A stretch of DNA of 64,000 bases, from the NCBI GenBank assembly GCA_016866775.1, contig VGLJ01000003.1, positions 62,001 through 126,000 of the forward strand. The letters are read 5' to 3'. Under the pieces are notes generated by a model. The model saw only the letters and a list, made by a program, of their open reading frames with translations. It was not told where the DNA came from and ran no database searches. Both the position numbers and the translations under genes were made by a program. How positions within the stretch are numbered: the first letter of the stretch is position 1; the number at the start of each line of letters is the position of its first letter. The stretch is from Candidatus Rokuibacteriota bacterium. Its GTDB lineage: Bacteria; Methylomirabilota; Methylomirabilia; Rokubacteriales; CSP1-6. This document shows positions 19,609 through 27,977 of the stretch, one piece after another.

Positions 19609-20025
19609 GTGGCGAGCCGGAGCGTCGACATCCAGGTCCGCTGGAGCGACTCCGATCCCGCGGGCATCGCGTTCTATCCGACGTTCTTCGAGTGGTACGA
19701 CATCGCGTGCGCGGCGCTGTTCGACGGGATCGGCCTGCCGTGGCCCACGCTCTTCCCCGAGCGCGGCATCGTGGGCGTGCCGATCGTCGAATGCGGCTCG
19801 CGCTTCACCGCCCCGGTGCGCTGGGGCGACACGATCACGGTCACGGCGACCGTCGCGTGGGTGAAGGAGAAGATGTTCCGCGTGGAGTACGCGGTCAGCG
19901 TCGGTGACCGCGCGTGCGCCACGGGCTTCGAGGTCCGCGCGTGGGTGGGCCGGCCCGCCGCGCCGGGCGAGCCGCTGCGTGCGCTTCCGCTCCCCGCCGA
20001 CGTCGCCGCGAAGCTCGCATCGTGA
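19609..20025 (+). CDS. Acyl-CoA thioesterase (4-hydroxybenzoyl-CoA thioesterase family)
   Basis: 138 aa hot-dog-fold thioesterase. The family active-site segment reads RWSDSDPAGIAFYPTFFEW, with Asp as the expected catalytic acid, and RFTAPVRWGDTI follows. Members hydrolyse aromatic or short acyl-CoAs (4-hydroxybenzoyl-CoA thioesterase, YbgC). GTG start one base after the diiron protein stop; its own stop overlaps the next gene (GTGA). Together with the diiron protein this looks like an aryl-CoA catabolic step. Confidence 0.85.
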   Translation: MASRSVDIQVRWSDSDPAGIAFYPTFFEWYDIACAALFDGIGLPWPTLFPERGIVGVPIVECGSRFTAPVRWGDTITVTATVAWVKEKMFRVEYAVSVGDRACATGFEVRAWVGRPAAPGEPLRALPLPADVAAKLAS

Positions 20026-21254
20026 GGCGTCTCGGCGCCTGGCTCGCGCTTGCCATCGTCGCCGCGGCGCGCGCCGTCACGCCCGCAGGCTCACCCGAGC
20101 GTCAGACGTCCATCGCGCTCGTCGGAGGACGCGTCCAGCCATCACCCGACGCGGCGGCGATCCCGGACGGCGCCGTGATCGTCGAGGGCGGTGTCATCAC
20201 CACCGTCGGCCCGCGGTCGGACGTGCGCGTGCCGCCGGGCGCCACGGTGATCGATTGCGCGGGCGGCGCGGTGCTCGCGGGCTTCTGGAACAACCACGTG
20301 CATTTCCTGGAGCCCGTGTGGAACGACGCCGCGACGGCGCCGGCCGAGCGCCTCGCTGGCGCGCTCCGCGCGATGCTGACCTCCTATGGTGTCGTCCACG
20401 CGCTGGACACCGGCTCGGGTCCGCAGACCACGCTGGCGCTGCGGCGGCGTGTCACGAGCGGCGAGATCCCCGGGCCCACGATCATGACCACGGGCGCCTA
20501 TCTGGTGCCGGAAGGCGGAAGTCCGTTCTACATCCGCTCGCGCTTGCCGGAGCTGAAGAGCGCGGCGATGGCGGCCGCGAGCGTCGACGGGGCCATCGAC
20601 ACAGGCGCGGACGGGATCAAGATCCTCACCGGATCGTTCGCGAGCGCGCGCTCGATCGTGGTGATGCCGCTCGAGCACGCGCGCGCCGTCACGGAGGCGG
20701 CGCATCGCCGCGGCACGTTCGTGATCGCGCATCCGTCGAACAGCGCCGGCGCGCGCGTGGCGATCGAGGGCGGCGTCGACATCCTCGCGCACACGTTCCC
20801 CGCCCAGCTGGACGGTCGCCCCTGGGACCGCGCGTTGCCCGGCTTGATGGTAGAGCGGCGCGTGGCCCTCGTGCCCACCTTGAAGCTCGTGCCCGACGAC
20901 TTGCGACGGCTCGGTTTGCCTCCGGCCGTCATCCAGCTCCTGCTCGGCAACGCACAGGCCCAGCTCCGCGCGTTCGCGGACGCCGGCGGGCAGGTGCTGT
21001 TCGGCTCGGACGTCGGGTACCTTCGTGACTACGATCCCACCGATGAGTACGTGCTGATGCAGCAAGCGGGCCTGTCCTACGCGCGCATCCTTGCCGCGCT
21101 GACGACGGCGCCCGCCGAGCGGTTCGGGGCGGCGACGCGTGCTGGACGCCTCGCGCGGGGCTTCGCCGCCGACGTGGTGGTGGTCGACGGCAACCCGCGA
21201 GCGACATTCGCGCCCTCGCGAAGGTGCGCTACACGCTGCGGGCGGGTCGTGTGA
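20022..21254 (+). CDS. Secreted amidohydrolase, frameshifted near C-terminus
   Basis: Metal-dependent amidohydrolase of the imidazolonepropionase/prolidase-like group, 410 aa in the present frame. It has a signal peptide (RLGAWLALAIVAAARA), the metal motif NNHVHFLE, GADGIKILTG with the probable bridging lysine, FVIAHPSNS and LFGSDVGYLRDY. After VVVVDGNPRA the frame changes. One missing base near 21202 would restore D-I-R-A-L-A-K-V-R-Y-T-L-R-A-G-R-V, the expected family ending, and would end at a TGA (21278-21280) overlapping the next ATG. The active site is intact, so a sequencing or assembly error or a recent mutation are both possible. Confidence 0.8.
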   Translation: MRRLGAWLALAIVAAARAVTPAGSPERQTSIALVGGRVQPSPDAAAIPDGAVIVEGGVITTVGPRSDVRVPPGATVIDCAGGAVLAGFWNNHVHFLEPVWNDAATAPAERLAGALRAMLTSYGVVHALDTGSGPQTTLALRRRVTSGEIPGPTIMTTGAYLVPEGGSPFYIRSRLPELKSAAMAAASVDGAIDTGADGIKILTGSFASARSIVVMPLEHARAVTEAAHRRGTFVIAHPSNSAGARVAIEGGVDILAHTFPAQLDGRPWDRALPGLMVERRVALVPTLKLVPDDLRRLGLPPAVIQLLLGNAQAQLRAFADAGGQVLFGSDVGYLRDYDPTDEYVLMQQAGLSYARILAALTTAPAERFGAATRAGRLARGFAADVVVVDGNPRATFAPSRRCATRCGRVV

Positions 21255-21276
21255 TCTTTGCGCGGGGAGGACCGTC

Positions 21277-21547
21277 ATGAAACCCGAAGTCGTGTTCACC
21301 AAAGCCGCGCCGAAGACCAGGTTCTCCGAGGGGACCGAGTCGCCGATCGCCCAGGGCGTGAAGTGCGGCGACTTCGTCTTCGTGTCGGGGCAGGGCCCGC
21401 TCGATCCCATGACGAAGCAGATCGTCTCCGACGACGTCGCGGAGCTACATGAAGGGTGTCCAACCCGCGCGCACGACGGTCGAGGCCGCGCCGCCGCGCG
21501 CCGGCGTGAACGTGGAGATCGACGCGATCGCCTGGATCCCGCGGTAG
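21277..21547 (+). pseudogene. RidA-family deaminase, internally deleted
   Basis: Remnant of a RidA/YjgF-like enamine deaminase. The N-terminus (GTESPIAQGVKCGDFVFVSGQGP) is normal up to DDVAE at 21444. The sequence then jumps, in another frame starting at 21446, to the family C-terminus KGVQPARTTVEAAPP and VEIDAIAW before a stop at 21545. About 50-60 residues of the central domain are missing, so no functional protein is expected. It is coupled to the frameshifted amidohydrolase, so two adjacent genes show damage. Confidence 0.8.
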
Positions 21548-21561
21548 ATCGCGCGGCTCCG

Positions 21562-22404
21562 CTACAGGGTGCGGGCGAAGAACTCGCCGAGCAGGCGCTC
21601 GAAGTCCTGGGCGCGGTCGTTGTGGAGGCCGCGGCCGAACTGGAACTCGGCGCGCGGGTTGTTCGCGAGCGCGCGCTGCAGCCGCTCCGCGTGAGCGAAC
21701 GGGATCTGGTCGTCGTCGCGGCTCGCCCAGATCTGGACGGGGATCGTGAGCTGCGCCACCGCCATCTCGGGTGACGGCCGCGTGATGTCCGCGCCGAGGA
21801 ACAGACGGCCCCACACGATCATCAGCTCGACGAACGGGTACTTCAGCAGCCAGAAGATCGCGTAGAGCTCGCGCGCGAGCACCCGCAGGTCCGCGAACGG
21901 CGCCCACGCCGCCACCGCGCGGATGCGCGGGTCCTCGGCCGCGCCGAGCAATGCGACGGCGCCGCCGAGCGAGTAGCCGAACACGCCGATCCGCGTGTGG
22001 CCGCGCTGTGCGAGCGCGTCGACAGCCGCGCGCAGGTCGGCGCGCTCGCGGAAGCCGAGCGTGGTCGCGGAGCCCTCGCTGCTCCCGAAGGATCGAAAGT
22101 CAACGAGCAGCACGGTGAAGCGCGAGCTCAACGCGCCGGCGATCGGCAGGAGATCCGCCTTGTTCGCGGGATACCCGTGCAGGACGACGACGGCCGGGGA
22201 GTCGGCCTTGGCCGACGGAATCAGCCACGCGGCGAGCTTCACGCCGTCGGCCGTCGTGAGCGTCAGCTCTTCGGCCTTCAGCCGATAGTCGCTCGGCGTG
22301 CCGGGGATCGAGAGGCGTGGGGGACGGACCGCCATCCAGAACGTCCACAGGCTGATCGCGACGAGGGCGCCGCAAGCGATCGCGAGCCAGAGAAGCGCTC
22401 TCAC
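21562..22404 (-). CDS. Membrane-anchored alpha/beta hydrolase
   Basis: 280 aa alpha/beta hydrolase with one N-terminal membrane helix (about residues 4-26), resembling BEM46/YfhR-like serine hydrolases. The oxyanion HGYPANK, the nucleophile elbow GYSLGG, and the C-terminal acid and histidine regions (ASRDDDQIP, GLHND) make a complete Ser-Asp-His triad. It is convergent with the broken ridA and divergent from the liv operon. Substrate unknown; an esterase or thioesterase is likely. Confidence 0.82.
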   Translation of the reverse strand: MRALLWLAIACGALVAISLWTFWMAVRPPRLSIPGTPSDYRLKAEELTLTTADGVKLAAWLIPSAKADSPAVVVLHGYPANKADLLPIAGALSSRFTVLLVDFRSFGSSEGSATTLGFRERADLRAAVDALAQRGHTRIGVFGYSLGGAVALLGAAEDPRIRAVAAWAPFADLRVLARELYAIFWLLKYPFVELMIVWGRLFLGADITRPSPEMAVAQLTIPVQIWASRDDDQIPFAHAERLQRALANNPRAEFQFGRGLHNDRAQDFERLLGEFFARTL

Positions 22405-22470
22405 GCGGGGGGATATAGCACGCCCCTCGTGCTAAGATTTCGCCGCTTTTTCGGAGAGAAGCGCTCCCTA

Positions 22471-22512
22471 GAGGGGTTTGGGGTCCTCAGTTGCGGGGCC
22501 CCATGTCCAAGG
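22471..22512 (+). repeat. Mosaic interspersed repeat, part B copy
   Basis: A stretch of about 42 bases containing GAGGGGTTTGGGGTCCTC, then GTTGCGGGGCCCCATGT and CAAGG. It matches the reverse complement of 50086-50127 almost base for base. It lies just upstream of livK and runs into its AAGGAGG ribosome-binding site. Confidence 0.65.
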
Positions 22513-22521
22513 AGGTCACCC

Positions 22522-23697
22522 GTGCGTACAGTCACCCGCATCGCCTTCCTCCTTCTCGCGATGCTGCTCGCCGTCACCCCGGCAGCCGCCCAGGAGAAGG
22601 TCAAGATCGGTTTCATCACGACGCTGTCCGGCCCGCAGGGCGTCATCGGCGAGCACATGAAGAACTCCGTCGAGCTCGCGCTCGACCACCTCGGCCGCAA
22701 GATCGGCGGGCTGCCCGTCGAGGTCATCTACGGCGACGATCAGGTGAAGCCGGACGTGGGCAAGCAGGTGGCCGACGAGATGCTCAAGCGCCACAAGGTC
22801 CACTTCGTGAGCGGCGTCATCTGGTCGAACGTCATGCTTGCGGTCGCGCCGACCGTGACCGCCGCGGGCACGTTCATGATCGGCACCAACGCCGGGCCGC
22901 ACGACCTCGCCGGCAAGCTCTGTCACGAGCTCTTCTTCACGACGTCGTGGCAGAACGACCAGACACCCGAGGCCATGGGCAAGTACATGCAGGACCAGGG
23001 CATCACGGACGTCTACGCGATGGCCCCGAACTATGCCGCGGGCAAGGATATGGTCTCGGGCTTCAAGCGCTATTTCAAAGGCAAGATCGTCGACGAGGTC
23101 TACACGAAGCTCGGCCAGACCGACTACCAGGCCGAGATCAGCCAGCTCCGCGCGAAGAATCCCAAGGCGGTCTTCGTGTTCTACCCCGGCGGCATGGGGA
23201 TCCAGTTCCTCAAGCAGTACGCGGAGGCCGGGTTGCGCGGACAGATCCCGCTCTACTCGGTCTATACCGTCGACGAGATTTCGCTGCCCGCGGTCAAGGA
23301 AGCCGCGAGCGGCCAGTTCGAGACGCGCTACTGGAGCCCCGATCTCAAGAACGCCGCCAACGAGAAGTACGTGAACGACTTCAAGAAGAAGTACGGCAAG
23401 ATGCCGGTGTTCTACGGCGCCCAGAGCTACGACGGCATGTTCCTGATCGATTCGGCCGTGAAGGCGGTGAAGGGGAACCTCGCCGACCAGAAGGGCATGA
23501 TCGCGGCCATGCGCAAGGCCGACTATCCGTCGACGCGCGGAAAGTACACGTACAACATCAATCACTTCCCCATCCAGAACTTCTACCTGCTGAAGGCCGT
23601 CGCCGGACCGGGCGGCGAGCCGGTCATGCAGATCCAGAAGACGGTCTTCGAGAACCACAAGGACTCCTACTCGAAGGAATGCGGGATGAAGTGGTAG
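22522..23697 (+). CDS. livK: Branched-chain amino acid ABC transporter substrate-binding protein
   Basis: 391 aa periplasmic binding protein of the Leu/Ile/Val-binding family (Peripla_BP_6). A cleavable signal peptide (FLLLAMLLAVTPAAAQ) is followed by VKIGFITTLSGPQG, the typical first strand. The GTG start has a strong AAGGAGG 7 bases upstream. It is first in a complete livKHMGF operon. In environmental lineages such systems often import aromatic or other carboxylates rather than amino acids, so the ligand is open. Confidence 0.92.
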   Translation: MRTVTRIAFLLLAMLLAVTPAAAQEKVKIGFITTLSGPQGVIGEHMKNSVELALDHLGRKIGGLPVEVIYGDDQVKPDVGKQVADEMLKRHKVHFVSGVIWSNVMLAVAPTVTAAGTFMIGTNAGPHDLAGKLCHELFFTTSWQNDQTPEAMGKYMQDQGITDVYAMAPNYAAGKDMVSGFKRYFKGKIVDEVYTKLGQTDYQAEISQLRAKNPKAVFVFYPGGMGIQFLKQYAEAGLRGQIPLYSVYTVDEISLPAVKEAASGQFETRYWSPDLKNAANEKYVNDFKKKYGKMPVFYGAQSYDGMFLIDSAVKAVKGNLADQKGMIAAMRKADYPSTRGKYTYNINHFPIQNFYLLKAVAGPGGEPVMQIQKTVFENHKDSYSKECGMKW

Positions 23698-23739
23698 CAC
23701 CGCCGGGATTGCTCGGGGCGGGAGCGCGGGTCCGCTGAC

Positions 23740-24657
23740 GTGCTCCTCGTCCTCGAGCAGGCGCTGAACGGCGTCCAGTTCGGCGTCACGCTCTTCCTCA
23801 TGGCCGCGGGGCTCACGCTCGTGTTCGGCATCATGAACCTCGTCAACCTGGCGCACGGCGCGCTCTACATGCTGGGCGCGTATCTCGCCGCGACGTTCTA
23901 TCAGCGCACCGGGTCGTTCTTCACTGCGCTCGCGCTCGCGCTGGTCGTGACGCTGGTGATCGGCATCCTCGTCGAGCTGGTGGCGCTCCGTACGCTCTAC
24001 GAGCGCGATCACCTCGACCAGGTCCTCGCGACGTTCGGCCTGATCCTCTTCTTCAACGAGATGGTGGCGATCGTGTGGGGGCGGGCCGCGATCTACGCGA
24101 AGCTGCCGGCGTGGCTCTCCGGCCACATCCAGGTCCTGCCCGGCATCCGCTATCCGCTCTATCGCGCGCTCGTGATCGTGGTGGGCCTGCTCGTCGCCGT
24201 GCTGCTGTGGCTGCTCGTGAATCGCACGCGCCTCGGCATGCTGATCCGCGCGGGCGCCAGCAACCGCACGATGGTCTCGGCGCTCGGCGTGAACATCCGT
24301 CTGCTCTACACGCTCGTGTTCGGGCTCGGGGCCGCGCTCGCGGGTCTCGCCGGGCTCATGGCCGGGCCGATCTACGCGGTGCAGATCGGGATGGGCGAGG
24401 AGATCCTCATCCAGGTCTTCGTGGTCATCGTGATCGGCGGCATCGGGTCGATCAAGGGCGCGCTGGTCGGCGCGCTCGTGGTCGGCATGGTCGACACGCT
24501 CGGCCGCGCGTTCCTCCGCCCGACGCTCGCGACCGTGCTCTCGCCGAGCGCCGCGGACAGCGCGGGCCCGGCGCTCGCGTCGGTGCTGATCTACATCCTC
24601 ATGGCCGCCGTGCTGTTCTTCCGGCCGCAGGGCCTCTTCCCGGCCGCGTCGCGGTGA
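23740..24657 (+). CDS. livH: Branched-chain amino acid ABC transporter permease LivH
   Basis: 305 aa integral membrane permease with about eight helices. The family signature FGIMNLVNLAHGALYMLGAY is in the second helix, and GGIGSIKGALVGALVVG, the cytoplasmic loop that contacts the ATPase, lies near residue 235. GTG start. Its stop overlaps the livM GTG start (GTGA). It forms the channel with LivM. Confidence 0.93.
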   Translation: MLLVLEQALNGVQFGVTLFLMAAGLTLVFGIMNLVNLAHGALYMLGAYLAATFYQRTGSFFTALALALVVTLVIGILVELVALRTLYERDHLDQVLATFGLILFFNEMVAIVWGRAAIYAKLPAWLSGHIQVLPGIRYPLYRALVIVVGLLVAVLLWLLVNRTRLGMLIRAGASNRTMVSALGVNIRLLYTLVFGLGAALAGLAGLMAGPIYAVQIGMGEEILIQVFVVIVIGGIGSIKGALVGALVVGMVDTLGRAFLRPTLATVLSPSAADSAGPALASVLIYILMAAVLFFRPQGLFPAASR

Positions 24658-25589
24658 GCCGCCGCGCCGCCGTCCTGGCGATCGGCCTCGTGCTGCTGGC
24701 GCTCGTGCCGCCGGTCGCGGCCGCCATCGGCCAGCCGTTCTACGTGGACGTGTTCCGGCGCGTGATGATCTTCGCCATCGCGGCCATCAGCCTCGACCTG
24801 ATCCTCGGGTACGGCGGGATGGTGTCGTTCGGCCACGCCGCGTACCTCGGGATCGGCGCGTACGCCGTCGGCATCCCGGCGTTCTATGGGATCCACAACG
24901 GCTGGCTCCAGTGGACGATCGCGATCGTCGTCTCGGCCGCGGTCGCGCTCCTGATCGGCGCGGTGTCGCTGCGGACGAGCGGCGTCTACTTCATCATGAT
25001 CACGCTCGCCTTCGCGCAGATGCTCTACTACCTCGGCAACAGCGTCGAGGAGTACGGCGGCGACGACGGCATGCGTCTCGCAGCGCGCAGCGCGCTGGGC
25101 GTCGTCGACCTCCGGAACGGCACGACGTTCTACTACGTCGTGCTGGCGCTCCTGGTGCTCTCGCTCGCGGTCGGGCATCGCCTGATCAACTCGCGGTTCG
25201 GGATGGTCGTCCGCGGGGTCAGGTCGAACGAGCCGCGCATGCGCGCGATCGGGTTCTCGACGTTCCGGTACAAGCTGGTCGCGTTCATGGTGGCGGGCGC
25301 GATGTGCGGGCTCGCGGGCGCGCTGCTCGTCAACCACACCGAATACGTGACGCCGGAGTTCATGCACTGGACGCGCTCCGGCGACATCATGTTCATGGTG
25401 ATCCTCGGCGGGATGGGCACGCTCGGCGGCCCGGTGCTCGGCGCCGTCGTGCTCCGTCTGCTCGAAGACCTCATCCTGCCGGCGTGGACGCAGCACTGGC
25501 AGGCGATCCTCGGCCCCTTCCTCGTGCTGATCGTCCTCTTCGCGAAGCGCGGGCTCGTCGGCCTCCTGCCGGAGCGCCGCGATGGGTGA
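24654..25589 (+). CDS. livM: Branched-chain amino acid ABC transporter permease LivM
   Basis: 311 aa permease with about nine helices. It carries GYGGMVSFGHAAYLGIGAY and the ATPase-coupling motif ILGGMGTLGGPVLGAV, both hallmarks of LivM. The GTG start is coupled to livH by 4 bases, and the 3' end overlaps livG by 8 bases. It partners LivH. Confidence 0.93.
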   Translation: MSRRAAVLAIGLVLLALVPPVAAAIGQPFYVDVFRRVMIFAIAAISLDLILGYGGMVSFGHAAYLGIGAYAVGIPAFYGIHNGWLQWTIAIVVSAAVALLIGAVSLRTSGVYFIMITLAFAQMLYYLGNSVEEYGGDDGMRLAARSALGVVDLRNGTTFYYVVLALLVLSLAVGHRLINSRFGMVVRGVRSNEPRMRAIGFSTFRYKLVAFMVAGAMCGLAGALLVNHTEYVTPEFMHWTRSGDIMFMVILGGMGTLGGPVLGAVVLRLLEDLILPAWTQHWQAILGPFLVLIVLFAKRGLVGLLPERRDG

Positions 25590-26334
25590 CGTGCTGCTCG
25601 AGGTGCGCGGGCTCACCAAGAGCTTCGGCGGGTTGATCGCCACCAACCGCGTCGACCTGCAGATCCTCGAGGGCGAGAGCCACGCGATCATCGGACCGAA
25701 CGGCGCGGGGAAGACGACGCTGATCGCTCAGCTCGCAGGGGACTTACGCCCGGATGCTGGAACCATCGCGTTCGCCGGCGGCGACATCACCGCGCTGACG
25801 GCCCCCGCGCGCTCGCGCCGCGGGCTCGCGAGGTCGTTCCAGATCACGAGCGTGTTCCGCGACTTCACCGCGCTCGACAACGTGGCGCTCGCGGTGCAGG
25901 CGCACGCCGGGCACAGCTTCCGCTTCTGGCGCCCCGCGCGGCGGGACGGGACGCTCCGTCAGCCCGCCGCGGCCGTTTTGGAGTCCGTCGGGCTCGGCGC
26001 GCGCGCCGGCGTGCTCGCGGCGAACCTCGCGCACGGGGAGCAGCGGCAGCTCGAGATCGCGATGGTGCTGGCGACGCGCCCGCGGCTGCTGCTCCTCGAC
26101 GAGCCGATGGCGGGCATGGGGCTCGAGGAGTCGCAGCGCATGATCGACCTGCTCCGGACATTGAAGGGCTCGCACACGCTGCTACTCGTCGAGCACGACA
26201 TGGACGCGGTGTTCGCGCTCGCGGACCGGATCTCGGTGATGGTCTACGGACGGATCATCGCGAGCGGCCCGCCGGAAGAGATCCGCGCCAACGCGGAAGT
26301 GCGCGAGGCCTACCTCGGCGAGGACGCGCGGTAA
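25582..26334 (+). CDS. livG: Branched-chain amino acid ABC transporter ATP-binding protein LivG
   Basis: 250 aa ABC ATPase. Walker A is GPNGAGKTT, the signature is LAHGEQRQLE, and Walker B is LLLLDEPMAGMG. The C-terminal extension (ASGPPEEIRANAEVREAYLG) is characteristic of LivG. It powers transport with LivF. ATG overlaps livM. Confidence 0.94.
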   Translation: MGDVLLEVRGLTKSFGGLIATNRVDLQILEGESHAIIGPNGAGKTTLIAQLAGDLRPDAGTIAFAGGDITALTAPARSRRGLARSFQITSVFRDFTALDNVALAVQAHAGHSFRFWRPARRDGTLRQPAAAVLESVGLGARAGVLAANLAHGEQRQLEIAMVLATRPRLLLLDEPMAGMGLEESQRMIDLLRTLKGSHTLLLVEHDMDAVFALADRISVMVYGRIIASGPPEEIRANAEVREAYLGEDAR

Positions 26335-27035
26335 TGCTCGAAGTCCGCGCGCTCGAGGCCGCGTACGGCGCGAGCCAGGTGCTGTTCGGCATCGACTTCG
26401 CGGTGCGTGCGGGCGAGGTGGTGACGCTGCTCGGCCGCAACGGCATGGGCAAGACCACGACGGTGCGCACGATCATGGGCATCCTGCCGGCGCGCGCGGG
26501 CGCGGTGCACCTCGACGGCACGCCGCTGACGGGCTTGCCCGCGTATCGCGTCGCGCAGCGCGGCCTCGGGCTCGTGCCGGAGGGCCGCCAGGTCTTTCCG
26601 ACGCTGACCGTGCGCGAGAACCTCGTCGCCACCGCCGCGAACCGGCTGCGCCTGCCGGATCCGTGGACGGTGGAGAAGGTCTTCGCGCTGTTCCCGCAGC
26701 TCGCCGCGCGCGCGAGCGCGTACGGCGGGACGCTGTCCGGCGGCGAGCAGCAGATGCTGGCGATCGGGCGCGCGCTGATGACGAATCCGCGCCTGCTGAT
26801 CCTCGACGAGGCGACGGAAGGCCTGGCGCCGCTCATCCGCGCGGAGATCTGGCGCTGCGTGGAGCGCGTGAAGGCCGCCGGCCAGTCGATCCTGCTGATC
26901 GACAAGAACGTGCGCGCGCTGACGCGCGTCGCCGACACCCACTACGTGCTGGAGAAGGGCCGTATCGTGTGGACAGGGACCTCGGCGGAGCTCGCCTCGC
27001 GCGAGGACGTGCAGCACCGGTATCTCGGTGTCTAA
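26334..27035 (+). CDS. livF: Branched-chain amino acid ABC transporter ATP-binding protein LivF
   Basis: 233 aa ABC ATPase, second ATPase of the Liv system. Walker A is GRNGMGKTT, the signature is LSGGEQQMLAIGRAL and Walker B is LLILDEATEGLAP. Its ATG overlaps the livG stop (TAATG). A strong hairpin follows the stop, closing the livKHMGF operon. Confidence 0.94.
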   Translation: MLEVRALEAAYGASQVLFGIDFAVRAGEVVTLLGRNGMGKTTTVRTIMGILPARAGAVHLDGTPLTGLPAYRVAQRGLGLVPEGRQVFPTLTVRENLVATAANRLRLPDPWTVEKVFALFPQLAARASAYGGTLSGGEQQMLAIGRALMTNPRLLILDEATEGLAPLIRAEIWRCVERVKAAGQSILLIDKNVRALTRVADTHYVLEKGRIVWTGTSAELASREDVQHRYLGV

Positions 27036-27036
27036 T

Positions 27037-27063
27037 CGGAGGGGGCCTCGACGGCCCCCTCCG
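27037..27063 (+). terminator. Hairpin terminator of liv operon
   Basis: CGGAGGGGGCC pairs perfectly with GGCCCCCTCCG around a 5-base loop, 2 bases after the livF stop. No T-tract. It forms the first half of repeat copy 2. Confidence 0.6.
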
Positions 27064-27116
27064 AAGCCTCCCCCAGGAGTAGGCTTGCGCCGGCCAAGCC
27101 GGCGCTCGAAAGTGGA
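27037..27116 (+). repeat. Double-hairpin interspersed repeat, copy 2
   Basis: Same order as copies at 3298-3404 and 35497-35590: G-rich hairpin, CCTCCCCC, a purine stretch, then TTGCGC. The second hairpin pairs GCGCCGGC with GCCGGCGC around a CAA loop and ends CTCGAA. It fills the gap between livF and the MBL-fold hydrolase. Confidence 0.65.
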
Positions 27117-27122
27117 GAGTGC

Positions 27123-27977
27123 ATGAGCTGGATCGATCCGGATTTCCCGAAGACAGCAACGCCAAGCGATTTGGTGGGACGTGTGCTTGGTCTGAACCCC
27201 GGCATGATGACGGGCCCCGGGACGAACACGTACCTCGTCGGCCGGCGCCACCCGATCCTCATCGACACCGGGATCGGCGTGCCCGAGTACGTCCCGCTGC
27301 TCGAAGGGTATCTGCGCGAGCGTGGGTGGCGCGCGCCCGAGCGCGTGATCCTCACACACCGGCACAAGGATCATCTCGGCGGGGTGAAGGATCTTCGCGC
27401 GAAATTCCCGGGTCTGCCGGTCGCGAAGCGCATCCATCGCGACGAAGACTTGCCGGAAGGCATCACCGACCTCCGCGACAGCGACGTGATCGAAGGTGAC
27501 GGCGTGACGCTCGTCGCGGTCTACACGCCGGGCCACGCGTCGGATCACCTCTGCTACTACATGCCGGAGGAGAAGGCGCTGTTCACCGGCGACGTGGTGC
27601 TCTCGGGCTCGACGAGCGTGATCCCGTCGGGCGACGGCGATCTGCTCGACTACATGAACTCGCTGAAGCGCCTGCAGGCGCTCGACGTGCGCCGGATCTA
27701 CTCCGCGCACGGTCCGGTCATCGAGGACGGTCCGGAGCGCATCGCCGAGTACATCGCGCATCGGCGCATGCGCGAGCGCCAGATCCTCGAAGCGCTCGGC
27801 GACGGCCTCGACACGATCCCGGCGATGGTGAAGCGGATCTACGCCGACGTGCCGGAGAAGCTGCACATGATGGCGGCGCAGTCGGTCGAATCGCACCTGA
27901 AGAAGCTCGCGCGCGAGGATCGCGTGCGGGAGACGATCGTGCGCGACAAGCCGTCGCGCTGGGCGCTGATCGGCTAG
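27123..27977 (+). CDS. MBL-fold metallo-hydrolase (LACTB2-like)
   Basis: 284 aa metallo-beta-lactamase-fold hydrolase. The zinc-binding motif is THRHKDH (His79, His81, Asp83, His84). GHASDHLCYY, FTGDVVL and SAHGP supply the remaining ligands. The C-terminal helical domain (about 215-284) resembles the LACTB2/glyoxalase-II-like winged helix. The LACTB2 family includes endoribonucleases and other hydrolases, so specificity is open. Its stop overlaps that of the convergent amidotransferase by 4 bases (CTAG). Confidence 0.85.
   Translation: MSWIDPDFPKTATPSDLVGRVLGLNPGMMTGPGTNTYLVGRRHPILIDTGIGVPEYVPLLEGYLRERGWRAPERVILTHRHKDHLGGVKDLRAKFPGLPVAKRIHRDEDLPEGITDLRDSDVIEGDGVTLVAVYTPGHASDHLCYYMPEEKALFTGDVVLSGSTSVIPSGDGDLLDYMNSLKRLQALDVRRIYSAHGPVIEDGPERIAEYIAHRRMRERQILEALGDGLDTIPAMVKRIYADVPEKLHMMAAQSVESHLKKLAREDRVRETIVRDKPSRWALIG

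Noticed and set aside
27037-27116. Repeated hairpins as a CRISPR array
   Set aside because: The repeats are dispersed single copies 8-24 kb apart, not regularly spaced with unique spacers, and no cas genes are present.
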